Assembly: GCA_910577655.1 (NCBI GenBank)
Contig: CAJTOW010000028.1
Coordinates: forward strand, 1 to 36,485
DNA from: an uncultured Lachnospiraceae bacterium
GTDB taxonomy: Bacteria; Bacillota; Clostridia; Lachnospirales; Lachnospiraceae
Direction: 5' to 3'
DNA length: 36,485 bases
In this document: in pieces, positions 8,673-17,589 of the stretch
Numbering within the stretch: position 1 is the stretch's first letter
How the letters are laid out: every line of letters begins with the position of its first letter
Notes under the pieces: generated by a model
Told to the model about the DNA's origin: nothing
The model's input: only the letters and a program-made list of their open reading frames with translations
Databases searched by the model: none
Made by a program: the position numbers and the translations under genes

Positions 8673-8836
8673 TGGAGCGTGTCTGAAAATTCATTCCCGG
8701 TACCTGCACGTCCCACTTCGCGGGATATTTAGGCCAAATTCAGGTTACATAGCCCACTATGCGCCCTTCATTTGGCCCAAATCTCCCACAAACTGTGACG
8801 CACATCTGCCAGAAAGCAATTTTCAGACACGCTCTA
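8673..8836 (-). repeat. 164-bp foldback repeat, copy B
   Basis: Complete copy with ends TGGAGCGTGTCTGAAAATT and AATTTTCAGACACGCTCTA. It is an imperfect palindrome along its full length, with the core CATAGCCCACTATG. Its reverse complement matches copy D with about nine mismatches by eye. Its right edge overlaps the stop codon of the ATPase gene. Confidence 0.9.
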
Positions 8837-10507
8837 CGGCTCTGTCATCAGATACATATTGGTCTCTTCCTCCAGACGCTTCAGGTCGATCTGGTAGTAG
8901 CGCTTTCCATTGGAATTCTTCTTGGTATAGTCCCTGGAATTATCCTTTACCAGAAGGCCCTTTTTGCCCAGGTAGGAGGAAAGCTTATGAACGCTGAATT
9001 CCTCGTCATTGATGACCTTTTCCAGCTGCTCCAGCAGGTATTTGGGCTGAATATAGAGGTATTCCTTGTGGATATAGGCCTCGCCGCCGAAGGCCGGCAT
9101 GGTCTGCATGATCTGCCGGGTATTGACCAGGTTGACGATCTCACGGGAGATATCGTATTTGACCGTCTGGCTGTGGAGCCCCCGGAGCACATGCTCCTCA
9201 TCTTTCTGCACCACATCCAGAGCCTCCACGAAGCAGTCTGCCATCTCCTTCACCTTCGGATTGTACAGCTCGAAGAAATAGATCAGGATCTGGGTGGAAA
9301 TGCTCAGGATATTCATGGTATCCCGGAGTCTGGGATGATCCGGCGGTGTCTCGCTCTCACTGTTTTCCCTGTAATTATCCCAGAATAAGCGGATACTGCG
9401 GCAGATCAGCTCCGTATTTTCCGCTGCCCACATGAGGAAGATCCGCACAAAGGAGGGCACCAGAGACGGATAATGGAGGAAGAAGCCCAGTGTCTCCTGG
9501 TTCAGGGGATATTTGTCCATATCGATCAGCAGCGTCCGGTTGACCAGGGATTCCAGCTCCAGAATATTCTCTGCGGTAATGGCGATGGAGCAGGCAAATC
9601 CTTCTCCCTGGACACGGTTTCCCGATTTTATGAGCCTTTTTTCGCAGTTGGCTGCGGTCCGGATGAAATTGTTGGCAACATTCTGCTTGCGCATGGTCTC
9701 CCGGCTGTTGACTCCTGGAGACAAGTCGTCCAGGATAAATACACAGTCCCGAAACTCCTGGATCCGGCTCTGGAGAGCCGCCTCGCTGGAGGTGAAATCC
9801 TCGCTGGCAAAGGAGGTTCCGTCTCCCCGGCTATAGATATCAAAAAAATATTTTGCGATGGTTGTCTTGTATGTGCCGGTGCTGCCGCTTATATACAATA
9901 GAAACCGCGGCGGGATATCCACGGAGAAGAACAGACTCCGCAAAAGGCCGGTAACCAGATAGACCAGGCAGAGGTTGGCAGGAATGCAATTCAGCCTGAT
10001 CAGGGACTGCATGGATTCCAGGATCTCCTCCGGGGCAGTGTCATCATAGCGGATCTGGAATTTTCCGTATATATCCTGGGAAATATTCACAGCCAGTTGG
10101 GGATCCGGGGAGAATATCTCATTTCCGGCACAGTAGATCCACTGGTTTTCTATAAAATGCCAGCCCACCGAATCGATATACCAGTCCGGAGCCGGGAGCT
10201 GCCGCATCTGCATCTTCAGAAGGATAAGCAGCTCCCCCCGGGAGCTGCGCTTATAATCATTACACATCATTCCCATAGGCAGCTCCATGGATGTAAAGGC
10301 ATCTGTCTCCATGATCAGCGTGTAGACCGTCTCTTCCTCCCCCACCACATACTGGATTTCCAGATATTCTTTCTCCCCGGAAGGAGAGAGGAGCCTTTGC
10401 ACCGGTCTCACATAATAATCAGAAATCATGGTTCTCCCCAGACTAAGAATCCCATTTTCCCAGGTATAACGCTTCCTCACACTCTCCGGCATATCCCCCC
10501 AGGCCAT
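8834..10507 (-). CDS. Solitary P-loop ATPase, DUF927 / replicative-helicase-like
   Basis: 557 residues. The start is supported by AAGGAGGAATG just upstream on the minus strand. Residues 205-216 form a deviant P-loop, YISGSTGTYKTT, in which the Gly before the catalytic Lys214 is Tyr213. The Walker B stretch CVFILDDL follows at 255-262. A conserved-looking LVNRTLLIDMD lies near 321-331 and could hold a sensor or arginine finger. The C-terminal 80 residues (SVHKLSSYLGKKGLLV ... RYYQIDLKRLEEE) look like the winged-helix end of DUF927 or D5-type phage and plasmid helicases. No primase, integrase or other replication gene is next to it. The UAG stop uses the TA at the edge of repeat B, yet removing the repeat would still leave TAG, so the protein is probably full length. 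Family placement is tentative and function is unknown. Confidence 0.6.
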   Translation of the reverse strand: MAWGDMPESVRKRYTWENGILSLGRTMISDYYVRPVQRLLSPSGEKEYLEIQYVVGEEETVYTLIMETDAFTSMELPMGMMCNDYKRSSRGELLILLKMQMRQLPAPDWYIDSVGWHFIENQWIYCAGNEIFSPDPQLAVNISQDIYGKFQIRYDDTAPEEILESMQSLIRLNCIPANLCLVYLVTGLLRSLFFSVDIPPRFLLYISGSTGTYKTTIAKYFFDIYSRGDGTSFASEDFTSSEAALQSRIQEFRDCVFILDDLSPGVNSRETMRKQNVANNFIRTAANCEKRLIKSGNRVQGEGFACSIAITAENILELESLVNRTLLIDMDKYPLNQETLGFFLHYPSLVPSFVRIFLMWAAENTELICRSIRLFWDNYRENSESETPPDHPRLRDTMNILSISTQILIYFFELYNPKVKEMADCFVEALDVVQKDEEHVLRGLHSQTVKYDISREIVNLVNTRQIMQTMPAFGGEAYIHKEYLYIQPKYLLEQLEKVINDEEFSVHKLSSYLGKKGLLVKDNSRDYTKKNSNGKRYYQIDLKRLEEETNMYLMTEP

Positions 10508-10638
10508 AAAAACATTCCTCCTTGTCTAATAGATGTACATTTTAAAATGCGAGCATAGATGACTCGTTGATCGATTTTTAAAAGTCCAAATGTAGATTCA
10601 TATGGTATTTGGCTTTCAAATTTGATGTCACATAGTTT

Positions 10639-10667
10639 ATGCTACCACTAAGAAAGAATATAGTCAA
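10639..10667 (-). promoter_or_regulatory. Predicted promoter of the ATPase gene
   Basis: On the minus strand, TTGACT (plus 10662-10667) and TAGCAT (plus 10639-10644) are separated by 17 bases. The dyad array starts about 10 bases upstream of the -35 box, the position expected for activator sites. Confidence 0.5.
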
Positions 10668-10676
10668 TAGAAGAAC

Positions 10677-10864
10677 ACCCGACTTTTTCCCTATTTGTCG
10701 GGGTGATACCCGATACTATTTATAAAAGTCGGGTAAATAGAAAATGTATTGTATTCTTGATTTGTATAAAAGTCGGGAATCGTATAAAATCAATACCCGA
10801 TAAAATGTTATAAAGTCGGGTTACAATATGAAAAACACCCGAGAATAAATATATTAAGTCGGGG
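10677..10864. repeat. Phased array of ACCCGAY-N13-GTCGGGK dyads (operator or iteron cluster)
   Basis: Nine CCCGA/TCGGG half-sites occur in 190 AT-rich bases, starting at 10678(C), 10698(G), 10709(C), 10729(G), 10773(G), 10796(C), 10816(G), 10838(C) and 10859(G), where C means CCCGA and G means TCGGG. They form four inverted pairs with inner spacing 13, 13, 13 and 14 bases between 7-base half-sites, plus one orphan. Start-to-start distances are mostly 20-23 (also 11 and 44), close to whole helical turns. Right half-sites share the extended form TATAAAAGTCGGG. The protein that binds them is not known. Confidence 0.85.
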
Positions 10865-10986
10865 ATTATGGAATGTATAATCACACGAAACGCAGATAGA
10901 TAGACTAATCTCTGGTTACTACCCATGGTCAGGTTGTTTCTCCTTAGCCAGCAGATACCAGCTCTGGCCCCCCATAAACAATAAAA
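10864..10986. other. Remainder of the gap between the dyad array and the MerR terminator
   Basis: No gene is supported. A short hydrophobic frame runs through the array on the minus strand but has no ribosome site and overlaps the repeats. Nothing else was recognised. Confidence 0.4.
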
Positions 10987-11019
10987 AAGTCCTCATCACC
11001 ATATTTGTAACGAGGACTT
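10987..11019 (-). terminator. Rho-independent terminator of the MerR gene
   Basis: AAGTCCTC at 10987-10994 pairs with GAGGACTT at 11012-11019. On the minus strand the stem is followed by a T run (plus-strand A run at 10983-10988). It lies 21 bases past the stop of the MerR gene. Confidence 0.8.
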
Positions 11020-11039
11020 GTATACACTATTCAGTTTCT

Positions 11040-11852
11040 TCAGAATACTGGCAGATAAATTTGCAAAAACCATGTGGAATCTCCCTCATGCTTTCCCTGG
11101 GAAAGGAATGTAGAGTAGAACCGCTGGGACACCATCAGTCCCTGGGCATCGGCCCAGTCAAGCATAGAGCTTATGACTTCGGAAGGGGGGATCCGTGTCT
11201 GGGATGCGCAGATTGTGCTGATGCACAGACCAGGCCCCTGATCCGTAGTGGCATCCTTAAGGAGCGGATAATCCACATACTCCTTCAGATCCCTGCCCAG
11301 GACAAGCTGGGTGTTCTTATACTCGATTTCCAGGACACCTTTCCTGCGCTGCCAGGAATACTCATCATACAGGTACATCATGTCCAGGCCAGGGTAGTTG
11401 CGGGAATAGGCAAACCACAGATTCACGCTTTCCTCCATAGTGGACTGGGGCGCGATCACATAGACTGATGGGAAATCCTGCATCTTCATAATGCCGATAT
11501 CATGTTGTATATGAGAAAAATCCGTCTGGGCCAGCTGCAGTCGGGCGATGATCTGGTAGTGGTTGCGGATGGCCTTTTCCTCTTCATGGATCCTGTTCTT
11601 CAGAAGACTGCCGATCTCCTGTATGGTGTTGGAACCGGACCAGATGGTCTCGATGTCGCTAAGTCCCAGATTCATCTTTCTCTGGTATAAAATAGAAATC
11701 AGTCTATGAATTTCCTCGCTGGAATAATAACGGTATCCGTTCTCCCCTTTCATTGGGGAAAGGATTCCGCGTTTTTCGTAATGGCGGAGTGTGTCGCGGC
11801 TCATGCCCATAAGCTCGGCCACATCTCCGATCTGGTAATACTTTTCCTCCAT
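11040..11852 (-). CDS. MerR-family transcriptional regulator with C-terminal effector-binding domain
   Basis: 270 residues. The N-terminal 70 residues are a classic MerR winged helix (YYQIGDVAELMGMSRDTLRH, YEKRGILSP, NGYRYYSSEEI). A dimerisation coiled coil spans about residues 80-120. The rest (from about residue 130, FPSVYVIAPQS) resembles a GyrI-like small-molecule-binding domain, as in multidrug-sensing BmrR/TipA relatives. No Cys pattern typical of metal-sensing MerR proteins is seen. There is no co-transcribed partner: the ATPase gene is downstream in the same orientation but is separated by a terminator and the array. The target is unknown; such proteins often act on their own promoter or on an efflux gene. 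Confidence 0.9.
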   Translation of the reverse strand: MEEKYYQIGDVAELMGMSRDTLRHYEKRGILSPMKGENGYRYYSSEEIHRLISILYQRKMNLGLSDIETIWSGSNTIQEIGSLLKNRIHEEEKAIRNHYQIIARLQLAQTDFSHIQHDIGIMKMQDFPSVYVIAPQSTMEESVNLWFAYSRNYPGLDMMYLYDEYSWQRRKGVLEIEYKNTQLVLGRDLKEYVDYPLLKDATTDQGPGLCISTICASQTRIPPSEVISSMLDWADAQGLMVSQRFYSTFLSQGKHEGDSTWFLQIYLPVF

Positions 11853-12122
11853 AATCCTTCACCTCCATACCATTCCCGTGTGCCGTCTTTTTGTGGGAAT
11901 GCTTTTCAATATGAAAAGCATGAAAAAGATTCTGCTTCTGACATATGGGAATGTACCAGAACCGTATCATTCTTTGTGACACGGTTCTTACAATAATGGT
12001 ATATCAGGTAAAAATAGGAAATGCAAGGGAAGTAAGAAAACATTAAAAAAGTGTAAGAGAGTTTACGATTCATAACAATTCAAGGAGTATCTGAACTTTC
12101 ACTGGGGTTCTGAAAAAACTGC
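11853..12122. other. Gap between the divergent MerR and csoR genes
   Basis: No gene supported. It should hold the MerR promoter on the minus strand, but no clear MerR-type 19/20-base spacer dyad was identified. Confidence 0.35.
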
Positions 12123-12151
12123 TTGCAATATACCCCCATAGGGTATATAAT
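12123..12151 (+). promoter_or_regulatory. csoR-copA promoter
   Basis: -35 TTGCAA at 12123-12128, 17-base spacer, perfect -10 TATAAT at 12146-12151. The CsoR operator fills the spacer. The predicted leader is about 140 bases. Confidence 0.85.
12128..12148 (+). promoter_or_regulatory. CsoR-type copper operator
   Basis: The dyad ATATACCC-N5-GGGTATAT matches the TACCC/GGGTA pattern reported for Firmicute CsoR sites. Because it lies between the -35 and -10 boxes, apo-CsoR bound here would block RNA polymerase until Cu(I) releases it. Confidence 0.85.
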
Positions 12152-12298
12152 AACGGTGTAAAAAAGAAAACAGTGTTTCATCCGGCCAGAATGGTACGAA
12201 TCCCCATATCTGAGCAGGAGATACCTGTAGATGCCCAGTCATCCGGGCTGCCCTGGCAGCTACAGACCAGACAGCCGGCTGCAGAAACGAGGTAATAA

Positions 12299-12604
12299 AT
12301 GGACAATGAAAGGGAATGCTGTTCTCATAGAACCAAAGAACGCTCCGAGAAGGAATATAAGGATCTCATCCACCGTCTGAACCGGATCGAGGGACAGATC
12401 CGCGGGATCAAGGGCATGGTGGAGAAGGATGTCTACTGTCCGGATATTCTGGTTCAGGTGGCGGCTGTGAACGCGGCTCTGAACAGTTTCAATAAAGTGC
12501 TTCTGGCCAATCATATCCGGACCTGCGTGACCAGAGACATCCAGGATGGAAAGGACGAAGCTGTAGATGAGCTGGTAACTGTCCTGCAGAAGCTGATGAA
12601 GTAA
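12299..12604 (+). CDS. csoR: CsoR-family copper-sensing repressor
   Basis: 101 residues, all-helical DUF156 family. The three Cu(I) ligands of CsoR are all present: Cys47 (VYCPDIL), His72 and Cys76 (NHIRTC). The first helix carries the family motif RLNRIEGQIRGIKGMV. The start ATG 12299 follows GAGG at about 12289-12292. It is the first gene of a two-gene operon with the copper ATPase and has its own operator upstream, so autoregulation by Cu(I) is expected. The extra N-terminal Cys7-Cys8 pair is not a known ligand. Confidence 0.95.
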   Translation: MDNERECCSHRTKERSEKEYKDLIHRLNRIEGQIRGIKGMVEKDVYCPDILVQVAAVNAALNSFNKVLLANHIRTCVTRDIQDGKDEAVDELVTVLQKLMK

Positions 12605-12608
12605 ACCT

Positions 12609-12639
12609 CCCCGGAGGCAGCGTAAGGTTACCTCTGGGG
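12609..12639 (+). promoter_or_regulatory. Small hairpin between csoR and copA
   Basis: CCCCGGAGG pairs with CCTCTGGGG, with one mismatch. There is no T run. It could be an mRNA-processing or attenuation element in the 112-base gap; no function is assured. Confidence 0.3.
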
Positions 12640-12716
12640 CTGTCAAAAAGCGGTATTCAGACACATCTTTTTGCTGTCTGGAGAACCATATATTTTTATA
12701 GAAAGGAATAAGGGAT

Positions 12717-15248
<2,532 letters not shown>

Positions 15249-15253
15249 TGCCT

Positions 15254-15308
15254 ATGCGCCCGGAAGCAGCTGCACGATGAACGTGAAATGGTCTGTCGGG
15301 CGCATTTT
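15254..15308 (+). terminator. Terminator of the csoR-copA operon
   Basis: ATGCGCCCG at 15254-15262 pairs with CGGGCGCAT at 15297-15305, followed by TTT. The loop is long (34 bases). Confidence 0.6.
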
Positions 15309-15339
15309 GCATGTATTCATATGACAGGAGAAAGTTGCG

Positions 15340-15918
15340 ATGAACATAAAGATCATACTGGCTTCCGGATCCCCCCGGAGGCGGGAACTGCTGCACCAGG
15401 TAGGGCTGACCCCAGAGATTGTGCCCAGTCAGGCCGACGAGACCATCACCAGTACAGAGCCTGACCAGGTTGTGATGGAGCTGTCTGCCCGGAAAGCGAA
15501 GGAGGTGGCGGCAGGATACCAGGGGCAGGATGCAGTGATTATCGGCGCGGACACCGTAGTGGCGGCCGACGGGAGGATCCTGGGAAAGCCCAGGACCAGA
15601 GAGGAGGCCGCAGCTATGTTAAAGCTCCTCCAGGGCAGGCATCACCAGGTCTATACCGGAGTTACCATGATATTTGCGGGACTGGGAGAGCAGTGTACCT
15701 TTGCCGAACGGACTGATGTGCAGGTATTTCCCATGACAAGACAGCAGATCGAGAACTATGTGGCTACCGGGGAGCCTATGGACAAGGCAGGCGCCTATGG
15801 GATCCAGGGACGTTTTGCCGCTTATATCCAGGGCATATCCGGGGATTATAACAACGTGGTAGGCCTGCCTGTGGGGCGGGTCTGCCAGGAGCTGGCAGGG
15901 CGTGGGATGATGGGATAA
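15340..15918 (+). CDS. maf: Maf-family nucleotide pyrophosphatase
   Basis: 192 residues, the usual Maf length. Motifs are SGSPRRRELL at the N-terminus (phosphate-binding loop), SARKAKEVA, the catalytic-region GADTVV, GKPRTREEA, and MDKAGAYGIQG. Maf proteins hydrolyse non-canonical or modified nucleoside triphosphates to monophosphates in the cytoplasm, and excess Maf affects septum formation. Start ATG 15340 follows AGGAGAAA. It has no obvious operon partner. The gap of about 200 bases to cfa shows no gene and only a weak TTGACT-like promoter element near 15965. Confidence 0.93.
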   Translation: MNIKIILASGSPRRRELLHQVGLTPEIVPSQADETITSTEPDQVVMELSARKAKEVAAGYQGQDAVIIGADTVVAADGRILGKPRTREEAAAMLKLLQGRHHQVYTGVTMIFAGLGEQCTFAERTDVQVFPMTRQQIENYVATGEPMDKAGAYGIQGRFAAYIQGISGDYNNVVGLPVGRVCQELAGRGMMG

Positions 15919-16115
15919 AGTCTGCTTCGGATTTTGTCTGGATACCATATGAATAATATAAAATTTGACTGGAAATACTGTTATTATATGGAACCAGTGC
16001 AGAGGGAGGACTTGTGTGACGGTCCGGGGAACATCTGAACCATTACAGACACACCCTGATACATCAGCCCGCCTTGCACCGGCTCCGTCCATACTCTGTA
16101 AGGAAGGATGACAGT

Positions 16116-17279
16116 ATGAGCCAAAAGAACAGAATCAGCCAGTATTTGCAGGATCTGATACCGGTCACATTTGCATTGGAAACCGCAGAGGAATTCCAGG
16201 TGATCGGGTCAGGTCCTGTTCAGTTTAAGGTGCGGGTAAGGCAGGAGATTCCAAAGAAAGAGCTGGTGCGCAGCACCTCTCTGGCCCTGGGAGAGGCCTA
16301 TATGCGTGGAGATATTGAAGTAGACAGGGATCTCTATGAAGTCCTGGATCTTTTTCTGGGCAATATGGAACGGTTCAGGCGCAGTCCCCATGCCCTTAAA
16401 GGGATCCTTAATACTTCTCTGGACATGACAAAACAGAAAGAGGAGGTAAGCTCCCACTATGATATAGGAAATGATTTCTACGAGCTGTGGCTGGACGAGA
16501 CCATGAGCTATTCCTGCGGCTACTTTGCCCACACGGGTACCTCCCTTTTCGAGGCCCAGGTGGCTAAGGTGGATCATATTCTGGAGAAGCTGCAGCTAAA
16601 GGAAGGGATGAAGCTTCTGGACATTGGATGCGGCTGGGGGTTCCTTCTGAAACGGGCCGCAGAGCGTTACGGCGTCCGGGGTGTGGGAATCACCCTCAGT
16701 GAAGAGCAGTACCGCAGGTTTTCCCGGGATATTAAGGAAGGGCGTCTCCAGGAAATGCTGGAGGTACACAAGATGGACTACCGGGAGCTGGCAAAGTGTG
16801 GGATGAAGTTTGACCGGGTGGTCAGTGTTGGGATGCTGGAGCATGTGGGACGCGGCAATTACGGAAGATTCCTGGCCAGTGTAGATGAGGTGCTGAGGCC
16901 GGGAGGCCTGTTTTTGCTCCACTATATCAGCGCCCTTAAGGAGCATTCAGGGGATCCTTTTATCCGGAAATATATCTTTCCGGGAGGGGTGATCCCCAGC
17001 CTCCGGGAGATCATCAGTCTGCTGCCGGATTACCAGTTTTATACCCTGGATGTGGAGAGTCTGCGGATGCATTATGTCAGGACTCTGCAGTGCTGGCGGG
17101 AGAATTTTCTGAAAAACAGGGAGAAGGTGGTGGAAAAGTACGGGGAAGAATTTGCCCGTATGTGGGAGCTGTATCTGGCTTCTTGCGCGGCTACCTTTCA
17201 TAACGGAGTCATTGATCTGCACCAGATTCTGGTGTCTAAGGGAGTGAATAATGAGCTGGGGATGCGGCGGGTGGTGTAA
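16116..17279 (+). CDS. cfa: Cyclopropane-fatty-acyl-phospholipid synthase-like methyltransferase
   Basis: 387 residues from the ATG at 16116, preceded by AAGGAAGG at 16100-16107. An in-frame ATG at 16074 lacks a ribosome site. The N-terminal about 110 residues match the Cfa lipid-binding region (LALGEAYMRGDIEVDRDLYEVL). The SAM-binding core is LDIGCGWGFLLKRAAERYG, and VGITLSEEQ, VSVGMLEHVG, LRPGGLFLLH and IRKYIFPGG follow as expected. Cfa transfers a methylene group from S-adenosylmethionine to membrane phospholipid acyl chains, altering membrane properties under acid or solvent stress. Length agrees with the bacterial family (about 380-400). Confidence 0.94.
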   Translation: MSQKNRISQYLQDLIPVTFALETAEEFQVIGSGPVQFKVRVRQEIPKKELVRSTSLALGEAYMRGDIEVDRDLYEVLDLFLGNMERFRRSPHALKGILNTSLDMTKQKEEVSSHYDIGNDFYELWLDETMSYSCGYFAHTGTSLFEAQVAKVDHILEKLQLKEGMKLLDIGCGWGFLLKRAAERYGVRGVGITLSEEQYRRFSRDIKEGRLQEMLEVHKMDYRELAKCGMKFDRVVSVGMLEHVGRGNYGRFLASVDEVLRPGGLFLLHYISALKEHSGDPFIRKYIFPGGVIPSLREIISLLPDYQFYTLDVESLRMHYVRTLQCWRENFLKNREKVVEKYGEEFARMWELYLASCAATFHNGVIDLHQILVSKGVNNELGMRRVV

Positions 17280-17442
17280 TACTAATGGTAACAGTTCAGA
17301 CGGGCGACAAATCGGATGAGAAAGTGTGTTGCAAACACGCTTTTGTTTGCATAAGCGCTTTCTCATCCGATTTGACATCGGGCTGACGCCCGAAGCTTTT
17401 CGGGGGCAAGAAGATGGCCCGTCTGAACTGTTACTACTAATG
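17280..17442. mobile_element. 147-bp MITE-like element with 18-bp perfect inverted ends and 8-bp target duplication
   Basis: GTAACAGTTCAGACGGGC at 17288-17305 is repeated inverted and without mismatch at 17417-17434. The element is flanked by the direct repeat TACTAATG at 17280-17287 and 17435-17442. Inside is a second foldback (AATCGGATGAGAAAG / CTTTCTCATCCGATT). It codes for nothing. It starts immediately after the cfa stop codon and may act as its terminator. Confidence 0.88.
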
Positions 17443-17475
17443 AAAGTAAAAAAAGTAAAATAAGAAAAAATTCTC

Positions 17476-17504
17476 TTGATAATATATTAACAAAATGTTA
17501 CACT
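17476..17504 (+). promoter_or_regulatory. Promoter of the flavoreductase gene
   Basis: TTGATA at 17476-17481, 17-base spacer, TACACT at 17499-17504, in an AT-rich stretch about 85 bases before the ATG. Confidence 0.55.
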
Positions 17505-17589
17505 GTCAGTATCTGGCAGATGCCAGAAAGCAAACAGATACATGCCGTGTCCTTGTGGAACGTGGACATGGCCAAAAAGGGAGGAAAAG

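Noticed and set aside
8673..8836. 164-bp repeats as CRISPR units or ordinary terminators
   Set aside because: Copies are 10-17 kb apart, not clustered with spacers. They are far longer than terminators and have conserved termini.
8834..8836. Repeat copy B truncating the ATPase gene by supplying its stop codon
   Set aside because: Joining the flanks across a single TA also gives TAG at the same place, so the natural stop is probably unchanged.
8759..10558. Long plus-strand frames opposite the ATPase gene
   Set aside because: Antisense shadows: no ribosome sites and no recognisable family, while the minus-strand frame has P-loop, Walker B and a good ribosome site.
10720..10926. Short hydrophobic minus-strand reading frame across the dyad array
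   Set aside because: No ribosome site, overlaps the repeated CCCGA sites, and the hydrophobic composition follows from AT-rich DNA.
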